This document shows, one piece after another, positions 26,879 to 62,347 of a DNA stretch of 64,000 nt (the first letter of the stretch is position 1; every line of letters starts with the position of its first letter). Source of the DNA: Amoebidium appalachense (taxonomy: Eukaryota; Ichthyosporea); assembly GCA_963693365.1 (NCBI GenBank), contig CAVNZM010000005.1, positions 1,798,001 to 1,862,000 of the forward strand, given 5' to 3'. Both the position numbers and the translations under genes were made by a program. The notes under the pieces were generated by a model. The model was not told the origin of the DNA. It saw only the letters and a program-made list of their open reading frames with translations, and did not search any database.

Positions 26879-27898
26879 TGCCGGCCGGTGATCGAATATG
26901 TCACAGGCTGTGTACGTAATCGTATGTGTGTGCCAGTGTGGGCGTGCGTGTGTGTGCGTGTGAGTGTGTGCGTGTGTGTGTGTGTACGTGTGTGTGCCTG
27001 TGTATCGCGGGTGTGTGTGTGCGTGTACGTGTGCGTGCCCGTGTGTGTACACGTGTATGTGACACAGTGTGACGCTGTGTGAACACACACACGTGTGTGT
27101 ACGTACGCACGTGTGTGCGTGCGTGCATGCGTGGGTGTGCTTGTCTGTGCTTGTGGGTGCGTGTGTGCACGTGCACGTGACGGTGTCTGTGTACACATGT
27201 GTGCGCCCGTGTACGTGCAGCACGTGGTGTGTAAACGCCCTGGTAACAGTCACGGCCCAGTATAATATGATGTGAGCGCGTGTGCTTTTGTGTCAGCCAG
27301 CAGGGCGATATTCGGGGTGCGTGCCGTCTGATGTGACGGCCTGTATCTGTTCGTGCGTGCTGTGATGTGCACGTGTGTGGCACCTGCTACGCGTGCGGAT
27401 ACAAAGGTGATGTGTGTGTGTGTGTGTGTGTGCATTTTGCCTGTGCACGTGCATGTGTTTGTGTTTGTGTCTGCCCGTGTTCTAGGCTGTTATCGGCGGC
27501 CCAAACTGATCCACCCAATCAAATCATCGTTTCTCTGATTGGCTGACAGGTGAATGAACCGAATCATTGCAGATGGCCCGCACCCTGAGATCGCCAAGAA
27601 GTCAACATCGTTTATAAGTTTTTTTTAAAAGATTTTTAGACAGGAAGAGATTAAAATGATAAAATCATTATTGTTTTTTTTCAAGTTTTTAAAATCGTAG
27701 GTCTTCTTTGTGAACCTTTTTAGGTTTATTTATTGCTTGGCTCTTCCTACTTGCCATCTGTCTTTATCGCCATATCTAAAGGATCTAGATAACCATCCAA
27801 TAGTTGTGGCAGATCTAAAAGCATGTTCCCATCAATTAACCAATTGCATCACATATCATTGACGGCCAATCAAATTACAGGTAAGTTCCTTCCCCAGG

Positions 27899-27907
27899 GT
27901 ATATAAA
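27899..27907 (+). promoter_or_regulatory. TATA box of the threonine-rich surface protein gene
   Basis: GTATATAAA lies about 160 bp before the ATG at 28068 in an AT-rich, repeat-free stretch. It is the clearest core-promoter match in the window. The resulting 5' UTR would be about 130 nt. Confidence 0.6.
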
Positions 27908-28067
27908 CAGAACATCCTTCAAACTCTGTCAGTCAATTACGTCAGTCAAATTGCGAGTACAGCGAGCACAACAAAGCGGTACAAAGCACTTGATGAAAAA
28001 AATAATCACCATCCATACAGCCTTTAACATACGTTATCATTATTAATTTACTAATTTCGAATTGAGA

Positions 28068-29621
28068 ATGGTTCAGACAATTAGTCACTTTGTTGCCCTC
28101 TCGGCCGGTCTGGCTGCAGTTGCCGCCGCTCCCCTTGACGGTAACACCACCACCACCACCACCACACTTGCCACCACCACCACCACCATGCCCGCTAACA
28201 TTACCACCACCACTTCGGACATGACTACGACAACCATCGCGCCTATGACTACTACCACGCTGATGCCTCAGACCACCACCACTACGGCGGCCACCACCAC
28301 CACCACTGGCCGTGGGCAGCCCAGCAACACCGTGAGCGTGAATGATGCCATGTTTGCCACCCTAGATGACGCATGGTCAAACGCCCCTCTCGACCAGTAC
28401 TGCAGCAAAAACTTCTTTGCACAGGTGCCTGAGGGGTGGGTTGTTGCGGAAGACACTCCAAATGCGCGCATTGCCATTGAGCTCAACTCCTTCGGCTCAC
28501 AGAACATTGTTTTGAGCAACGCCACATACATCCACAACCTTGACAAGCTAGCCGGCACCGCAAAGAACACCACCAATGGTGTCACCTCTGATGCTGCTTG
28601 TCCTAGCCGTATTCTCATCCAGCGTGTTGCCAAGGTCGAGCCTCCCGTGGCTCCCTTCACCCCTGCCACCTCCATCACCAACTTCATCACCTTCCAGGGC
28701 AAAGACTACGCTATGCTCGACAACTCTGTGGCCACCGCCAACATGAATGGCGATTGCATGCATGGGTTCTTTGAGATCCCTAGTGGATGGGAGGTTGCTG
28801 CCGACGCAGAGGAGACAAAGGCCGTTGTGATCACCGCCAAATATCCATTCCGCTACATGTGCAAGGTGGTCTCCACTGGTCGTTCATACGAGCAGACCCT
28901 GTCCCCCACCAATGCCGCATGTGGTTTCAGTGATATGCTTGCTCTTGCTGAGAGCAAAACGCTGAACGCCAAGCTGGCCGGTGTCTCCAACCACCGCTGT
29001 GGTGGTGTCCTCATCAGCCGTGCCTCCACTGCCCTCAACACGTGGACCGTTGAGACCAGCATCAGCAACACCTTCACCACCCTTGAGGGTCACGTGTATG
29101 CCACCCTCGACAACTCTAAGGCCAGTGACGTCTACATGGCGGGTATGGACGGGAGCTCCAGTTTCTGCCAGAATGTGGCCATGAAAATCCCCGACAAGTG
29201 GCTGGTAGCCAACTCGACCATGCCCGGTGAGAGCCATGCTGCGGCCCAGCCCTGGGGTACCTTCTGCATTGGTGGCCTCGACTTCAATGGCAAGCCATGC
29301 AACTACAGTGTGCTCAAGAGCGACAAGTATGCATCGGCCCAGTTCTGCGACCAAAAGGTGCTGATCAAGCGCGAGGCTGAGGACTGTGTGTCCACGTGGT
29401 CTGATTGGTCGGCCTGCCCTACCACTTGCACCACGGAGAAGGTCAACCAGACAAGAACGCGAGGTGCCATCACCACTCCACCCCAGTTTGGTGGTGCCTG
29501 CAACTTGAATGAGACCCGTTTGTGCTCTCAGACCGGGTGCATCCCTGGCTCACCCGCTTCCCGTTCTGCCCCCACCCTATTGGTTGCCCTGGTTGCTGCT
29601 GCCGCTGCTGCTCTGTTTTGA
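28068..29621 (+). CDS. Secreted or GPI-anchored threonine-rich protein with TSP1 module
   Basis: Single-exon frame of 517 residues starting at ATG 28068; a TTG six bases upstream is in frame but unlikely to be the start. Layout: signal peptide (about 1-22, hydrophobic, ending AAVAAAP); Thr-rich mucin-like linker (about 27-84) suited to O-glycosylation; three divergent Cys-containing repeats of about 105-125 residues, each with a (F/Y)A(T/M)LD core, then IPxxWxVA and a closing RILIQR, GVLISR or KVLIKR strand (about 90-435); a thrombospondin type 1 module (about 437-497) with WSDWSACPTTC and RTRGA; and a hydrophobic C-terminus (about 500-517, TLLVALVAAAAAALF) after small residues, as in GPI signals. 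Several N-X-S/T sites are present. Inferred role: cell surface or extracellular matrix adhesion. It has no intron, unlike its neighbours. A possible polyadenylation signal is at 29848-29853. Confidence 0.85.
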   Translation: MVQTISHFVALSAGLAAVAAAPLDGNTTTTTTTLATTTTTMPANITTTTSDMTTTTIAPMTTTTLMPQTTTTTAATTTTTGRGQPSNTVSVNDAMFATLDDAWSNAPLDQYCSKNFFAQVPEGWVVAEDTPNARIAIELNSFGSQNIVLSNATYIHNLDKLAGTAKNTTNGVTSDAACPSRILIQRVAKVEPPVAPFTPATSITNFITFQGKDYAMLDNSVATANMNGDCMHGFFEIPSGWEVAADAEETKAVVITAKYPFRYMCKVVSTGRSYEQTLSPTNAACGFSDMLALAESKTLNAKLAGVSNHRCGGVLISRASTALNTWTVETSISNTFTTLEGHVYATLDNSKASDVYMAGMDGSSSFCQNVAMKIPDKWLVANSTMPGESHAAAQPWGTFCIGGLDFNGKPCNYSVLKSDKYASAQFCDQKVLIKREAEDCVSTWSDWSACPTTCTTEKVNQTRTRGAITTPPQFGGACNLNETRLCSQTGCIPGSPASRSAPTLLVALVAAAAAALF

Positions 29622-39840
<10,219 letters not shown>

Positions 39841-41547
39841 CAAAACACAATTTTGTGGGGGTTTTAGCATTTCCGTGGGGATTTTTTCCCCCCTTTATGC
39901 AACGGTGCCTAGGCGAGTGTATTAACTGGGCCTATAATATTAGTGTTTGAGTTCCTGCCTGTGTCCCGATATAGTCATGCTGAGATGTACATCTTGGATC
40001 ATGTGCACTTGTATGCTGTAAAACCCCTCACTATGCCCTGCTTCAAACACACACACAGATACATGGTGCGTGCCGGGCAAATATGCCTGACCCCCCCCCC
40101 CCCCCCCCCCCCCCCCTCGGGGCGATGTGCAAGTAGTGCCCCTAGAGCTCTTGGCCTACGTGCCCTTTATGGTATCTTCGCTCCGATTATTACGGGGGCT
40201 GCTATGCGATATGAGAAAGCCTCCTGCTATATTAGAATTAATTAATTAGCTCTTTTGACTATTATAGAGGAGACTGTCTTTGTTGTAGATGTTCTTTTTT
40301 TGGCTGCTGGTCATAGGACCACAGCTTTTGTTAGCCGTTCATACTAGTACTCTCCAATCTAGTGCAACACCATGTGGGGTGGTATGTGAAATTTGCTTGC
40401 CTGATCAAATAAAAAGCTAGTGTGCAGCAAAGTTATCATACTGTACAGTCACCAGCTAATTCCCAACACGCACACATGTATACACACCCAACGTGCGCGC
40501 GCGCGCACACACGTGTACACGTATTCACACGTACGTACACTCCCCCTTACTGAGAACTCCCCTGTCCTACCCCCATACACATGTACATGCACACACGATC
40601 GAACACATGCATACACCGTCAGAAGCTTAGCTTAAAGTTCTGATTGCAACATATGAACCTGTGTGGGGTGGTCCCGCAGACCAGCTGGGACCCTAAATAT
40701 TGTGAAATTCGGTCCGAAAGGAGCAGAAGTAGATATATCGTTGCGTGTACATGTGCAGAGTAACACAACATGCCAGGAAGGCCTAGGAAGGAAGGAGGGG
40801 GGTGGGGTGGGGTGGGGGAGGGTCCGCAGAGCTGTCTTGATCGGCTCGTTCATGCACTTTTGGCGGTGTATGTGCTATGTGCCTGTGTTAATGTGGGCTG
40901 TGTTCCTCAGGATCGCAACTGTGTGCGCCACAATCTTCGTGTTCAGTTTTATTCCTCAGACACCTGCCACCGTGATATACTAATGCGTGGGACCATGTGC
41001 GGGTACTCTGCGTGGGTGCTGGACGTAACAGTGGAGTGTGTGCGTGCGCGCACGAGCACTCGTGTGTGCGTTTGCGCGCGTGTAGGGATACACGTGTGTT
41101 GGCTACTCTCGTGTGCGTGTTTTGTGTCCGTGCCTGTGTGTGTGTGCAACGTTCGATGAGGGTACATGGTGGTAATCAAAAGCACACCACTCTCGTATAT
41201 GAGCTTAGGGTGGTGCACTTTATTGTGTATTCGGTTACCACACATCACCACAAACAGGTATCTGGTTGTGTATCTCTCGTAATACATTGGAGCATTCGTG
41301 CATAAGATTACATCATGAGCCATTTGAGTATATACACACATTTACATTCAGCAGAACTATTAATACATTCACCGTGGCATACGTACACAGACGTTTAGTA
41401 CTCACACCACCCAGTGGCACCATCACGTCAAGTAAACGGGCAAAATGTAATCAGAGCTTCGACGTTTTGGGTGTGGGTGTGTTGGTAATCTATATACACA
41501 TGGATCACACCCCATAATGTCCTCCCCCCCCCCCCCCCCCCCCCCGT
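39841..41547. other. Interval between convergent PanB-like and ZRANB3-type genes
   Basis: Both genes end here. A plus-strand AATAAA at 40408-40413 and a minus-strand AATAAA at 41219-41224 (plus-strand TTTATT) could be their polyadenylation signals, leaving about 800 bp between the two transcripts. A C run at 40092-40116 and short CG/CA tracts near 40490-40510 and 41040-41090 are present. I see no gene. Confidence 0.6.
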
Positions 41548-55869
<14,322 letters not shown>

Positions 55870-55985
55870 GGCGCAGTGTCTGTATGGACTGGGCTCACCT
55901 TCACCATTCACACAGCCTGCTTCTTCTCTAGCCCCAAATTTCGGCTCCGCCAGCGGCTCGATCGTGAATGTTTGCGTAATCAGAA

Positions 55986-55993
55986 TGACGTCA
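55986..55993 (-). promoter_or_regulatory. TGACGTCA palindrome upstream of ZRANB3-type start
   Basis: A perfect bZIP/CRE-type octamer about 120 bp upstream of the ATG at 55869. It is also kept in the inverted copy (57612-57619). Function is inferred from the motif alone; the same octamer occurs by chance elsewhere in the window. Confidence 0.3.
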
Positions 55994-56295
55994 TCAGAAG
56001 ATTTTTTTTCCGCCGCTGGTGGAGCGTCACAGGGATTCAATTAGAGCCCATTTCGTTAAAAAATACGCTGCCTAAAAGCCGCTTAAAATAATTAATCGAC
56101 CCATTTTATCACGCGTGGCGCCACTGCCCAAAATGATGCCGCCTGCCTGGTTCTTTTTCTTTTGTTTTATGTTTCTATAGGCCTATTTACGCCCCGAATG
56201 AATAAATGAGCTTTAAATAGTTTTTTTCATTACATAAGCAACTAATTGCATTTTTAAGCGCATTTACGCTGAAATGCCGTCTCTTAGTTTATGAC

Positions 56296-56446
56296 AAAAA
56301 GCATCTGCCCCCTTCAAAACTTTGCAGGTTTACATTGGCTAAATCTAGATCTTAGGAATGTAAAACAGAAAGTTGGGCGTAAAAGCATCTGCCCCCGTCA
56401 AAACTTTACAGGTTTACATTGGCTGCATCTAGATGATAGGAATGTC
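56296..56446 (+). repeat. 65-bp direct repeat pair
   Basis: AAAAGCATCTGCCCCCTTCA to TAGGAATGT occurs at 56296-56360 and, with a few substitutions, at 56381-56446. Confidence 0.9.
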
Positions 56447-56466
56447 TCGAAGAAACTATATGGTCT

Positions 56467-57509
56467 AAAGAAAGGAAAGACACTGTTAACAGTATGTTTC
56501 AGTGGTCCGTTCCGAGACTTGCCAGACTCACCTTCCGAGGTCTGTCTACCGTGTTTTATTTGCAGGTGGATAGACATCAAGATATCAGCGTGGATGGATA
56601 TCCACCAATGTGAATATCGGTTTCGCTTATCGGCGAGTAGTCGACGAGTGCTCATCAGCACATCCCCTGCACAAAGAAGTCTGGCTTCGTCCCTGAAGCC
56701 TACCTTGTGCATCTCTGAGAGATGAGCGCACTCTTTCAATAAATACTAAATTCTATGTATTCTTATATTGACTATTTCACTGTATCTATTCCATTATACT
56801 ATTCTAGGTGAGTGGGTTTTAATCGTGGAGTCTGCCACTAAACTCCAGGTTTTAGGGGGAAAACACTCTCAGAAACCCCAAGGGCTCTACTCCTAGTCCC
56901 TTTTCGTGAACAATGAGCACATGGTCATGCTAGTCCAGCTAGCTTTTCTAGACCAGAGAGCAGGCGTGTGTGGTTTTGTGCCATTGTTTTGAAAATCGTT
57001 GTGGTATGCTGTGCCATCGCATCTGCATGGCTCGCATCTCAAACCACTGTTTTTTTTTGGTGTTTTTTTTGATATAAGTCGTGGTACTACAAGTCTGTAT
57101 GTACCGTGGCCATTGCCCAGAATCTGTTGCGTTTTCAGCCAGCAATAAAGCATGGAACACCTTTACCCTTACATCTTTCGAGTTCTTAGAAAGTTAGGTC
57201 TGTTAGTTAGGGTTGCTCAAGTCTGTAGCAGCCTACTACGTTCTTCTCTCTCTTTCCCTTTTGGATGCTCATGCTATGGCGACCTGTCAAGAATTTAACA
57301 GCTGTCTGCTATTTAAAGAAAGGAAAGACACTGTGAACAGTATGTTTCAGTGGTCCGTTTCGAGACTTGCCAGACTGACCTTCCGAGGTCTGTCTACCGT
57401 GTTTTATTTGCAGGTGGATAGACATCAAGATATCAGCGTGGATGATATCCACCAATGTGAATATCGGTTTCGCTTATCGGCGAGTAGTCGACGAGTGCTC
57501 ATCAGCACA
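56467..57509 (+). repeat. Direct repeat of about 196 bp (56467-56662 and 57315-57509)
   Basis: Two copies starting AAAGAAAGGAAAGACACTGT and ending TGCTCATCAGCACA, about 97% identical, 850 bp apart. They lie inside the inverted repeats at 55930 and 57607. They do not start TG and end CA like simple LTRs and no transposase or reverse transcriptase is visible between them. Confidence 0.92.
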
Positions 57510-57886
57510 ATGGCGACAATCACCTCAGCCAATGATATTCTGCGGTGGCTCTCAATTATAACCGCTGTGAGGCCCTGCCAGGCTGCCAGCGGAAGCTAAA
57601 AAATTATCTGATGACGTCATTCTGATTGCGCAAACATTCGCGATCGAGCCGCTGGCGGGGCCGAAAGTTGGGGCTATTTCTTCTCCCTCAATCAACTTCC
57701 CGTTTTTCTTTTAAGCGCCGGGTGAGTGGGGGAGAGAGCACTCAACAGGCAAGGTGGGTGGTTTTGCGGGTGGCAGGTGGCGGGTGCGGGATGGGCCCGG
57801 GGTGGGTAAGGGGGCGGAGGGGGGGGGGGGGGGGGGGGGAGGGAGGGAGGGGAGGGGGGGGGGGGGGGGGGGGGGAGTAGGGATAC

Positions 57887-60800
57887 CATTGCGCGTTCAG
57901 ACCACCACTTTGGCACGTTAGCAGGCAGCATCCTATGATTCACTGATATAACCTTGAGCCGGTGAAGCACATCCAGGTACAGGCACATGGGTAGCCCCAT
58001 CCACCGCTCTGAGTAATGTCGGTGTGTGTGAGTATGGTGGGTCATATAAGGCATGTGGGTGGGCAAATCACCCACACAGGCAAACACACTCATGTCCATA
58101 TGCGCAGCCATACACATGCGCATGCACACGTACACACACAGGTGCACGTACATGAACTTTTATATGCACACCAACATGTACGCCCTGCCAAACACACACA
58201 CACACACACACACACATATCCATGCAACCCTCCCCTCCCCGGGGAGGCCCCCCCCCCCGCCCCTCCCTCCCCCCCCCAGCCACATTCCTCCACCACCTAT
58301 TTCACACCTGCACACCCCCGCCCTTAACCTCACACAATCTCCAGCCCACCACACCCGCACGACCCCACCTCACAACCCCACCCATACCTTCACCCCCCCC
58401 CCTCCCCCCCCCCCCCCCCCCCCCCCCCATACACACACACACACACACTCCCCCCCCTCACCCGAGTCCAGTGCAGCACCCACATCCACGGCCTTCTTCT
58501 CCCACCCCCTGCCCATTGCTGCCACAACATCCACCAGGTGCACACTCTTCATCTGCAAAACAACAACAAAAAAAAAGAAATGTCAGCCAGCAACCACACC
58601 CCCCACCCTGCCCACCCCTTCCCTTCTTTTCTCGGCACACATACGATGTTCTTCCTCCCTGCCCTATAATCTGTGAACTCTTTTTCCTTATTCCATTCCG
58701 CACACAGACCCGCCATGCCCTGCATCATTTCACAACCAACTGCAAAGGCTCAGCAAAATCTGTAGAACTTGCCCCCCCCCCCCCCCCCCCCCCCGGGGTC
58801 CCTCGACAGGAACATGCAGGCATTTACCCACATAGACACCTTCCCAGCTCTCCCATCGGGTTTTTGATAAAGCCTATCTTTCCAGTCTTAACCCCCCCCC
58901 CCTCCCCCCCCCCCCCCCCCCCCCCCGCCCAAAAGGAGCACTAAGAAATTTTTCACTTAGACCGAGAGCTCTCATACAAAGGCCTTTCAACTTGAAACAG
59001 GCATGTGCGTGCTTGTGCGTGTGTACGAGCACATACACATGCAGGTGCTTCAGCACACACACAACCACGCACGCATGAACATACACACAGAGAGAGACAC
59101 AGCCATGCACCTACCCGTACACGTTCCGTTGCATAGTACTCAAATTCCACCACCACGTCCTTGCTCACACCGTGACCCGGTAAATCTGCAAGCCCGGCAG
59201 CCTGGGGGGGAGGAGGAGGAGGGCGCCGGGGGAGGGGGAGGGGGGGTGAGTATTTTATGAGCGCGGAAATGGAGAGCAGAGGGAGGTATGAGCATCTTTT
59301 AGGGCAGAGATAAGGGGTACTTGGGGGGGGGGGGGGGGGGGGGGGGGGGATATAAGTTGATTCTGTGGCGTGGTTATGAAAAGGGAGGGGGGAAGGGGGG
59401 TGAGTGCTCTTTCTGCAGATAGGGAGGGGCGGGGGGGGGGGAGGGGGGGGGGGGGGGGAAGGGGGGGGGAATGTGAGTAATATCTCTCGGCAGCTATAGA
59501 TATCCCACAGGTATAAAAGGTGCAGCCTACGGCCATCTGGAGGGGGAGAGAGGGGGGGGGGGAAAGGGGGGGGTCGTCTTCCAGTACAAGTAGGTGTACT
59601 TCTGTTGCGGATGTCAACACATACTATTCCATGGTGATTAGATATATTTGTTTACATATCCACAGCACTGACATAGAGCCTGAACCATACGCCCGGCGGA
59701 GAGAAGAGGGGGGGGGGGGGGGGGGGGGGAGGGGGGGAAGGGGGGGGGGGGGGGGGTACCATCATCCGCCTCCTGGCCTGCTGCACTTCGGCACGGAACT
59801 TGCGTAATTTCGTTTCCAAACTATCCGTGCTACTAGATTTCAATTTCTTCGCTTCGTTTTCCGTTTTTTCTGCAGTGGTTGGAGTTGAATTTACGGGATT
59901 TTGTTTTCGTAATGCCTCTTCTGCAGCTGCATCTAGCGCAGCCAAATCTGCCTCCGTCATCTCTTCGTCAACCAAAAACCAATCATCGGGTTCGCTTTTT
60001 CCGTTTTGGTTATTTCCCTGCACTGTATCGTCGTGAGAAAAACCGGGGTGTTCCAGTGCGAAAATTGGTTCGGAAGGCGTGGAGTCATTAACCAACCATA
60101 TGTTTTCGTCTCCACTTCCCAAATTTTCGGTCTCCTTTCGAAAATATTCCTCCCAGACCTCTTCATTTTCCTGGTCTGAAACCTCTTCATTTTCATCATC
60201 TTTCCTGTTTTCCGATTCCACTTCACTCTCTCCATCCGATACATCATCCAAATCCCCTTCTGACAAGGTAGAGTCTTCCTCGTTCTCGTATATTTCATCG
60301 TGCTCCTCGATTTCATCATATTCAGTCGAATCGTCTGAAAGCTCCCCGTTCCTTCGGCTCGTTGCCGAAGAACACAGCCCGGGATCCACCTCGAAACCAT
60401 TTTCCGGTAAATTTTGGTCGACATTCTCGTCATTTTCCGATTCTTTGTTTGCTTCTAATCGTGATTCCTCTTGTCGGTCACCTTGATCACATCCGTGGGA
60501 TGGCGGGGATGAAGCGGTGGGATGAGTTACGGGTGGAGGTTCTTGGGGGGCCTTTGATTGTGCTCGCTGTGAGGGTATATGGTGATAAGTGACACGCATG
60601 TCTACAACTCGACCTTTTTTGTTTCTTTTTCTTTTTCTTTTTCTTTTCTTCTTCTTCTTCTTATTTTTTTTTTATTTTTTTTTTTTTTGGGGGGGGGGGG
60701 AATTCAAATGAAACGAGCGTCAAACAAGGTATTCAAGGTCAAACAGAAGGATCTGGAAGGGAGGATAATCCTCACAGTTTATGATGGTAGAGGAGAGAGC

Positions 60801-61561
60801 CAAAATATGGTAGTAAAGAAGCAGTTGTACGTTTGTGTATGTGTGTGTGTCGTGGTTGTGATGGTGATGGTGTGTGTGTGTGTGTGTTTGGGGGGGAGGG
60901 AGGGAGGGGGGGGGGGGGGGGAGTACATACCGTCTGGACAATATCGGGGATATCTTGGCACAGTAACCAGTCACTCTGTACAAAGTTATGTGCTTATGTT
61001 ACTATGAGGCATATAACGCACAGTTCACCCACATCCACTGGTATGGGAGACACACGAACGCGCACGTGCGCTTGCCAAGGAACCACGAGTGAACACAAAC
61101 ATTTCCTCCCTTTCCCTTTCCCAATCCCTTTTCCCGGTCCACCTTCCCCTCCTCCCCCTCTCTCTCCCCTCCCCCCCCCTCCCCCCGCCCCCCTTCATCG
61201 TATCACCCACACCGCTTCCAAGGACCACCTTCCTTGGTTACTTTTCTTTTCCTTTGCTCTCCTCTTCTCATCTACTCCCCCCTCCCCCTCTTCCCTACCT
61301 CAACCCCTTTCGTTCATGTTCCCTCCCAACCACACTCGTCCCAACCACCACCACCACCAACCCCCCCCCCCCCCCCCTCCTGTTCCCCCTCCACTCCTTT
61401 TTATCTTTCATAATCTCCTCCTCCTCCCTTCTCTTCCAACCTATCCCCTTCCCAACCGTTCTATCCTCGTCCCTTATCAGGAAAAATGGGCTGTATCCCT
61501 CCCCCTCCCCCCTCCCCCTCCCACCCATTCACCCACCCACCCCAAAACCCGGCCTCCCCCC

Positions 61562-61592
<31 letters not shown>

Positions 61593-61615
61593 ACACACAT
61601 CCACACAATTACGCC

Positions 61616-61649
<34 letters not shown>

Positions 61650-61943
61650 TGAGGGGGCTGCAGCCGACACGTACGTCAGGCAAGGTATCCGATTCGTCAA
61701 ACAGAAGGATCTCGAAGGGTGGGCAATCCTCGCCTGCAATTGGTCCATTCAGTCGCCAAATACCAGGCTATGGCTGCGGGTAGCCTTCTAGAAAGGGGGG
61801 GGAGGGGGAGGGGGGGGGGGGGGGGGTATTTCACAAGTGCAATCAAATGAACGCATGTAAAAGCATAGAAGGTGGGTGAGTCTGGGACATACGAGGAGGG
61901 AACAACGTATGGGTTTGGGTGGGGGATGTTGACGTTGTTTGTG

Positions 61944-62021
<78 letters not shown>

Positions 62022-62309
62022 TGTGTGTGTGTGTGAATGAGTGAGCGTGTGTGTGTGGGTGTGTGCGTGTGTGCGTGCGACGTGCGTGCCTGCCTGCCTG
62101 CATGTGTGTGTGTGTGCGTGCTAGCTGAAGACGTGTAGGATGGGGGGAGGGAGGGGGTACAATGTGTTACGAAGTGCAAGTACCCATTCATGACAGAGAA
62201 AGGCATACAGATATTGCAGAAAAGAGCACACACAAGGGTTATGCATCATGAGTAGAGCCGATCCTCGAGCAAGAGGAGGAGGAGGGGGGAGGGGGGAAAG
62301 AGTGGGGGA

Positions 62310-62347
<38 letters not shown>

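Larger units (their letters stand above)
55930..57675. repeat. Inverted 69-bp repeats (55930-55998 and 57607-57675)
   Basis: Plus-strand 57607-57675 matches the reverse complement of 55930-55998 with four substitutions in 69. The first copy is the 5' flank of the ZRANB3-type gene; read as codons, all four differences would change the amino acid, so neither copy appears protein-selected. Confidence 0.9.
55870..57886. other. Interval between ZRANB3-type start codon and last exon seen in the next gene
   Basis: Holds the ZRANB3-type promoter and 5' UTR. A segment of about 1.6 kb (55999-57606) is flanked by 69-bp inverted copies and holds a 196-bp direct repeat pair and a 65-bp pair. Composition is AT-rich with few microsatellites, unlike the rest of the window. 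No gene recognised; the 3' end of the unrecognised minus-strand gene should also lie here or has been lost. Confidence 0.65.

Noticed and set aside
55870-56040. N-terminal extension of the ZRANB3-type protein upstream of 55869
   Set aside because: The frame is open to a TTG at 56040 but has no ATG, and the segment exists as an inverted non-coding copy; the family normally starts just before the helicase.
56467-57509. LTR retrotransposon
   Set aside because: The direct repeats lack TG...CA ends, there is no primer-binding site, and no reverse transcriptase, protease or integrase between them.
57887-59201. VPS54/syndetin tethering protein
   Set aside because: Only one short stretch (DSERWMGLP) is similar; the neighbouring exons do not align and the acidic exon is in the wrong place.
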